DNA of 49,481 bases from Deltaproteobacteria bacterium (lineage in GTDB: Bacteria > Desulfobacterota > GWC2-55-46 > JADFVP01), in NCBI GenBank assembly GCA_024275045.1, contig JAJRZX010000083.1:1-49481 (forward strand), given 5' to 3'. Positions within the stretch are counted from its first letter, which is position 1, and every line of letters begins with the position of its first letter. The notes beneath the pieces are model-generated. The model saw nothing but the letters and a program-made list of their open reading frames with translations. It did not search any database and was not told the origin of the DNA. The position numbers were made by a program, and so were the translations under genes. Shown in pieces: positions 47,516-49,481 of this stretch.

Positions 47516-49481
47516 GTAAATGTAAAGATATCTCAGACAGCGCAGTAGTTGGGTTTATGGAGCAGATGAATGAGAAGCTCTCCAAACCCGTATCAATGAG
47601 CGAGCTTCTAAAGGTATTCTGCGTGCCTGCGGAGAGAAAGTCAAAGTTCAAGGCCCGTATAAACCGTATGCTCTCCGAGGGAGTGCTTGTAACTGTGCGC
47701 GGGGGCAGGTATGGCCTTGCCTCAAGGATGAACCTTGTTACAGGCACGCTTCAGTGTCATGCCGATGGTTTTGGTTTTGTTATTCTCGATATAAAGAAGA
47801 ACAAAGGCGAGGCAGAGACAGATGTCTTTATCGGGCGCAGACGTTTTGCCGGGGCCATGCACGGGGATACGGTTGTGGCGCGCGTAGAAGGGGTTAAGGA
47901 AGGCGGCAAACGCGAGGGCCGTATCATAAGGGTCTTGCAGAGGGCCAATAAGACCCTTGTGGGCAGGCTGCATAGAGAGGCGAATATATGCGAGCTTGTG
48001 CCTTCTGAGGAGAGAATAATAGACAGGATAATCATACCCGCCGGGTGTGATGGTAAAGCCGCAGACGGTATAATGGTGGAGGTTGAGATTACAAAGTGGC
48101 CCTCAAAGCACTCCTCTGCCGCGGGGCGCGTAGTAGAGATACTTGGCCGTCCTGACGACCCTGATGTAGAGGCCGCTATAATCCTTAAAAAATACGGGCT
48201 CTCCGCAACCTTTCCGCGTTCTGTTATGGAGGAGGCCGAGAGCGCGGCCGCTACCGTGGAGCAGACCGAGGCCGAGGGGCGCAGGGATCTGCGTGACCGC
48301 TCCACTGTTACCATTGACGGTGAGACGGCAAAGGATTTTGACGACGCCGTAGGCATAGAGAGAACCGCCGGGGGCGGATACCGTCTCTTTGTCTCCATAG
48401 CCGATGTGAGCCATTATGTGCGCGAGGGCACCCAGCTTGACAATGAGGCAAAACGGCGCGGCACAAGCGTTTACTTTCCCGACCGCTGCGTGCCCATGCT
48501 GCCAGAGGCCCTCTCAAACGGCATATGCAGCCTGCGCCCCGATGAGGACAGGCTTACCATGACAGCGGAGATTGAGTTTAACGCAAAGGGCTCTGTTGCT
48601 GAGAGTAAGTTCTATAAGAGCGTTATCAGGAGCAAGAGGCGCCTTACGTACACAGAGGTGAAGAACGCCCTTGAGGGAGATGCGGCGGGAGAAGATAAAT
48701 CCGATAAATCCACGGCAGGGCTCCTTGATGACCTTTTGCTCATGAGAGAGTTGGCGGAAAAACTCACGAAAAAACGCGTTGCCATGGGCAGCATAGATTT
48801 TGACCTTCCCGAGCCGCAGATTATTATAGATATCAACGGCCGCGTAGAGGACATTGTGCGCTCTGAGCGCAATATCGCCCACAGGATAGTAGAGGAGTTC
48901 ATGCTCGCGGCAAACAGGTGTGTTGCCGAGGAGTTTCGAAAGGGCAAGCTGCCTTTTCTGTACCGAGTCCATGATGTGCCTGATGAAGAGAGCATAGAGT
49001 CATTCAGGGAGTTTATCGCTGAGTTCGGGCTTACGCTTGAGAAAGATGCCCGTGGCAAGCCCTGTTTTACCGGGGTTCTTGCCGCGGTAGAGGGTCGGCC
49101 CGAGGCAAAACTCATCACTCATATGCTGCTTCGCTCCATGAAGCAGGCCGTTTACAGCGACAGGCTTGCAGGGCACTTTGGCCTGGGCTTTCGCGACTAC
49201 ACGCATTTTACCTCCCCTATCAGGCGGTACCCCGACCTTGTGGTGCACAGGCTCCTGAAACTTCTCATAGCAGGCAAATACACAGAGCATGAGCAGGGCA
49301 GAGCAGCTGCGGCTCTACCGGAGATAGCAGCCCTTTCTTCAGCGCGGGAACGCAAGGCCATGGAGGCGGAGCGTGAGGTCGTGGACCTTAAGAAGGTTCA
49401 GTTCATGCAGGATAAGGTGGGCGAGGAGTACGCGGGCATAGTCTCGTGCGTGACGAGTTTCGGTGTTTTCGTAGAGCTTGA
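47512..49481 (+). CDS. rnr: Ribonuclease R (5' part; cut by window end)
   Basis: An open frame of 656 codons that runs off the window. The start chosen is TTG 47512, overlapping the Dabb stop (TTGA), with GGAGGAG 8 bases upstream; ATG 47557 is the main alternative. Residues about 15-75 form a winged-helix domain (SMSELLKVFCVPAERKSKFK), followed by cold-shock domains (TGTLQCHADGFGFVILD). The RNB catalytic domain has DGETAKDFDDAVGIE, with the Asp cluster, and SIADVSHYVREGTQLDNEA. The final residues, YAGIVSCVTSFGVFVEL, begin the S1 domain. It degrades structured RNA 3' to 5'. The S1 end and basic tail are missing only because of the window edge. Confidence 0.93.
   Translation, partial: MSKCKDISDSAVVGFMEQMNEKLSKPVSMSELLKVFCVPAERKSKFKARINRMLSEGVLVTVRGGRYGLASRMNLVTGTLQCHADGFGFVILDIKKNKGEAETDVFIGRRRFAGAMHGDTVVARVEGVKEGGKREGRIIRVLQRANKTLVGRLHREANICELVPSEERIIDRIIIPAGCDGKAADGIMVEVEITKWPSKHSSAAGRVVEILGRPDDPDVEAAIILKKYGLSATFPRSVMEEAESAAATVEQTEAEGRRDLRDRSTVTIDGETAKDFDDAVGIERTAGGGYRLFVSIADVSHYVREGTQLDNEAKRRGTSVYFPDRCVPMLPEALSNGICSLRPDEDRLTMTAEIEFNAKGSVAESKFYKSVIRSKRRLTYTEVKNALEGDAAGEDKSDKSTAGLLDDLLLMRELAEKLTKKRVAMGSIDFDLPEPQIIIDINGRVEDIVRSERNIAHRIVEEFMLAANRCVAEEFRKGKLPFLYRVHDVPDEESIESFREFIAEFGLTLEKDARGKPCFTGVLAAVEGRPEAKLITHMLLRSMKQAVYSDRLAGHFGLGFRDYTHFTSPIRRYPDLVVHRLLKLLIAGKYTEHEQGRAAAALPEIAALSSARERKAMEAEREVVDLKKVQFMQDKVGEEYAGIVSCVTSFGVFVEL

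Overview
The window looks like a piece of chromosome from a Gram-negative, LPS-bearing bacterium. It carries a heptose LPS core locus (waaF, gmhB, waaC, gmhA), an O-antigen-ligase-like protein, lgt, an LptM-like lipoprotein and the full diaminopimelate branch of lysine/peptidoglycan synthesis. Gene content (a DsbC-like protein with a CXXCH motif, a HydG-type radical SAM enzyme, TMTC-like membrane proteins, an ANTAR response regulator, a GAF-GGDEF regulator) resembles Desulfobacterota/deltaproteobacterial or Nitrospirota lineages. That placement is inference from gene content only.

Layout. (1) 174-19585, all on the minus strand: a long LPS core / surface-glycan locus. waaF-gmhB-waaC-PAP2-ArnT-like genes overlap by 1-4 bp; a second block holds an ArnC/GtrB-like GT2 and a flippase-like protein; a third holds a WaaE-like GT2, GT9, GT4, polysaccharide deacetylase, GT9, CgeB-like GT, methyltransferase, GT4, methyltransferase, GT9 and a WaaL-like ligase. 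A small Trm112-type zinc protein sits between blocks. (2) 19782-28610: rqcH, a decayed PaeR7I/XhoI-like restriction-modification segment that appears to have landed at the 5' end of a YhcC-like radical SAM gene, an M29 aminopeptidase, a TMTC/TPR membrane protein, gmhA and a deoxyhypusine-synthase-like gene. (3) 28734-35265: argH-lptM-lysA-dapF-dapA-dapB-dsbC-like, then tRNA-Thr(CGT). (4) 35619-37070: a diguanylate cyclase with a degenerate receiver. (5) 43155-37459, minus: a thiamine operon led by a TPP riboswitch and intrinsic terminator: HydG-like/ThiH, thiS, thiG, lgt, thiE, thiC. (6) 43473-49481: ANTAR regulator, a TMTC-like protein, DUF2304 and GT2 cluster, tRNA-Leu(CAG), a Dabb protein and the first two thirds of RNase R, cut by the window edge.

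The most unusual signal is a dispersed DNA element of about 86 bp, present at six intergenic sites and confined to 1-28716. Each site ends in a 13-bp-stem hairpin (arms CTTACTTTCTTTT / AAAAGAAAGTAAG). At three sites it has expanded into tandem arrays with periods of 84, 87 and 84 bp, close to the element length. Internal units lose the hairpin and switch to a shared junction ending near TTAAGTTT, whichever locus they are in. One copy carries a compensatory base-pair change in the stem. A second, unrelated repeat family of about 98 bp follows the thiC and thiS terminators.

Other points worth attention: a HydG-type enzyme (with the C-terminal CX2CX22C motif) in the thiH position of a thiamine operon; an in-frame amber codon separating the radical SAM gene from its conserved N-terminus; an intact methyltransferase beside a half-length endonuclease; and a shared four-cysteine tail on all five GT9 enzymes.
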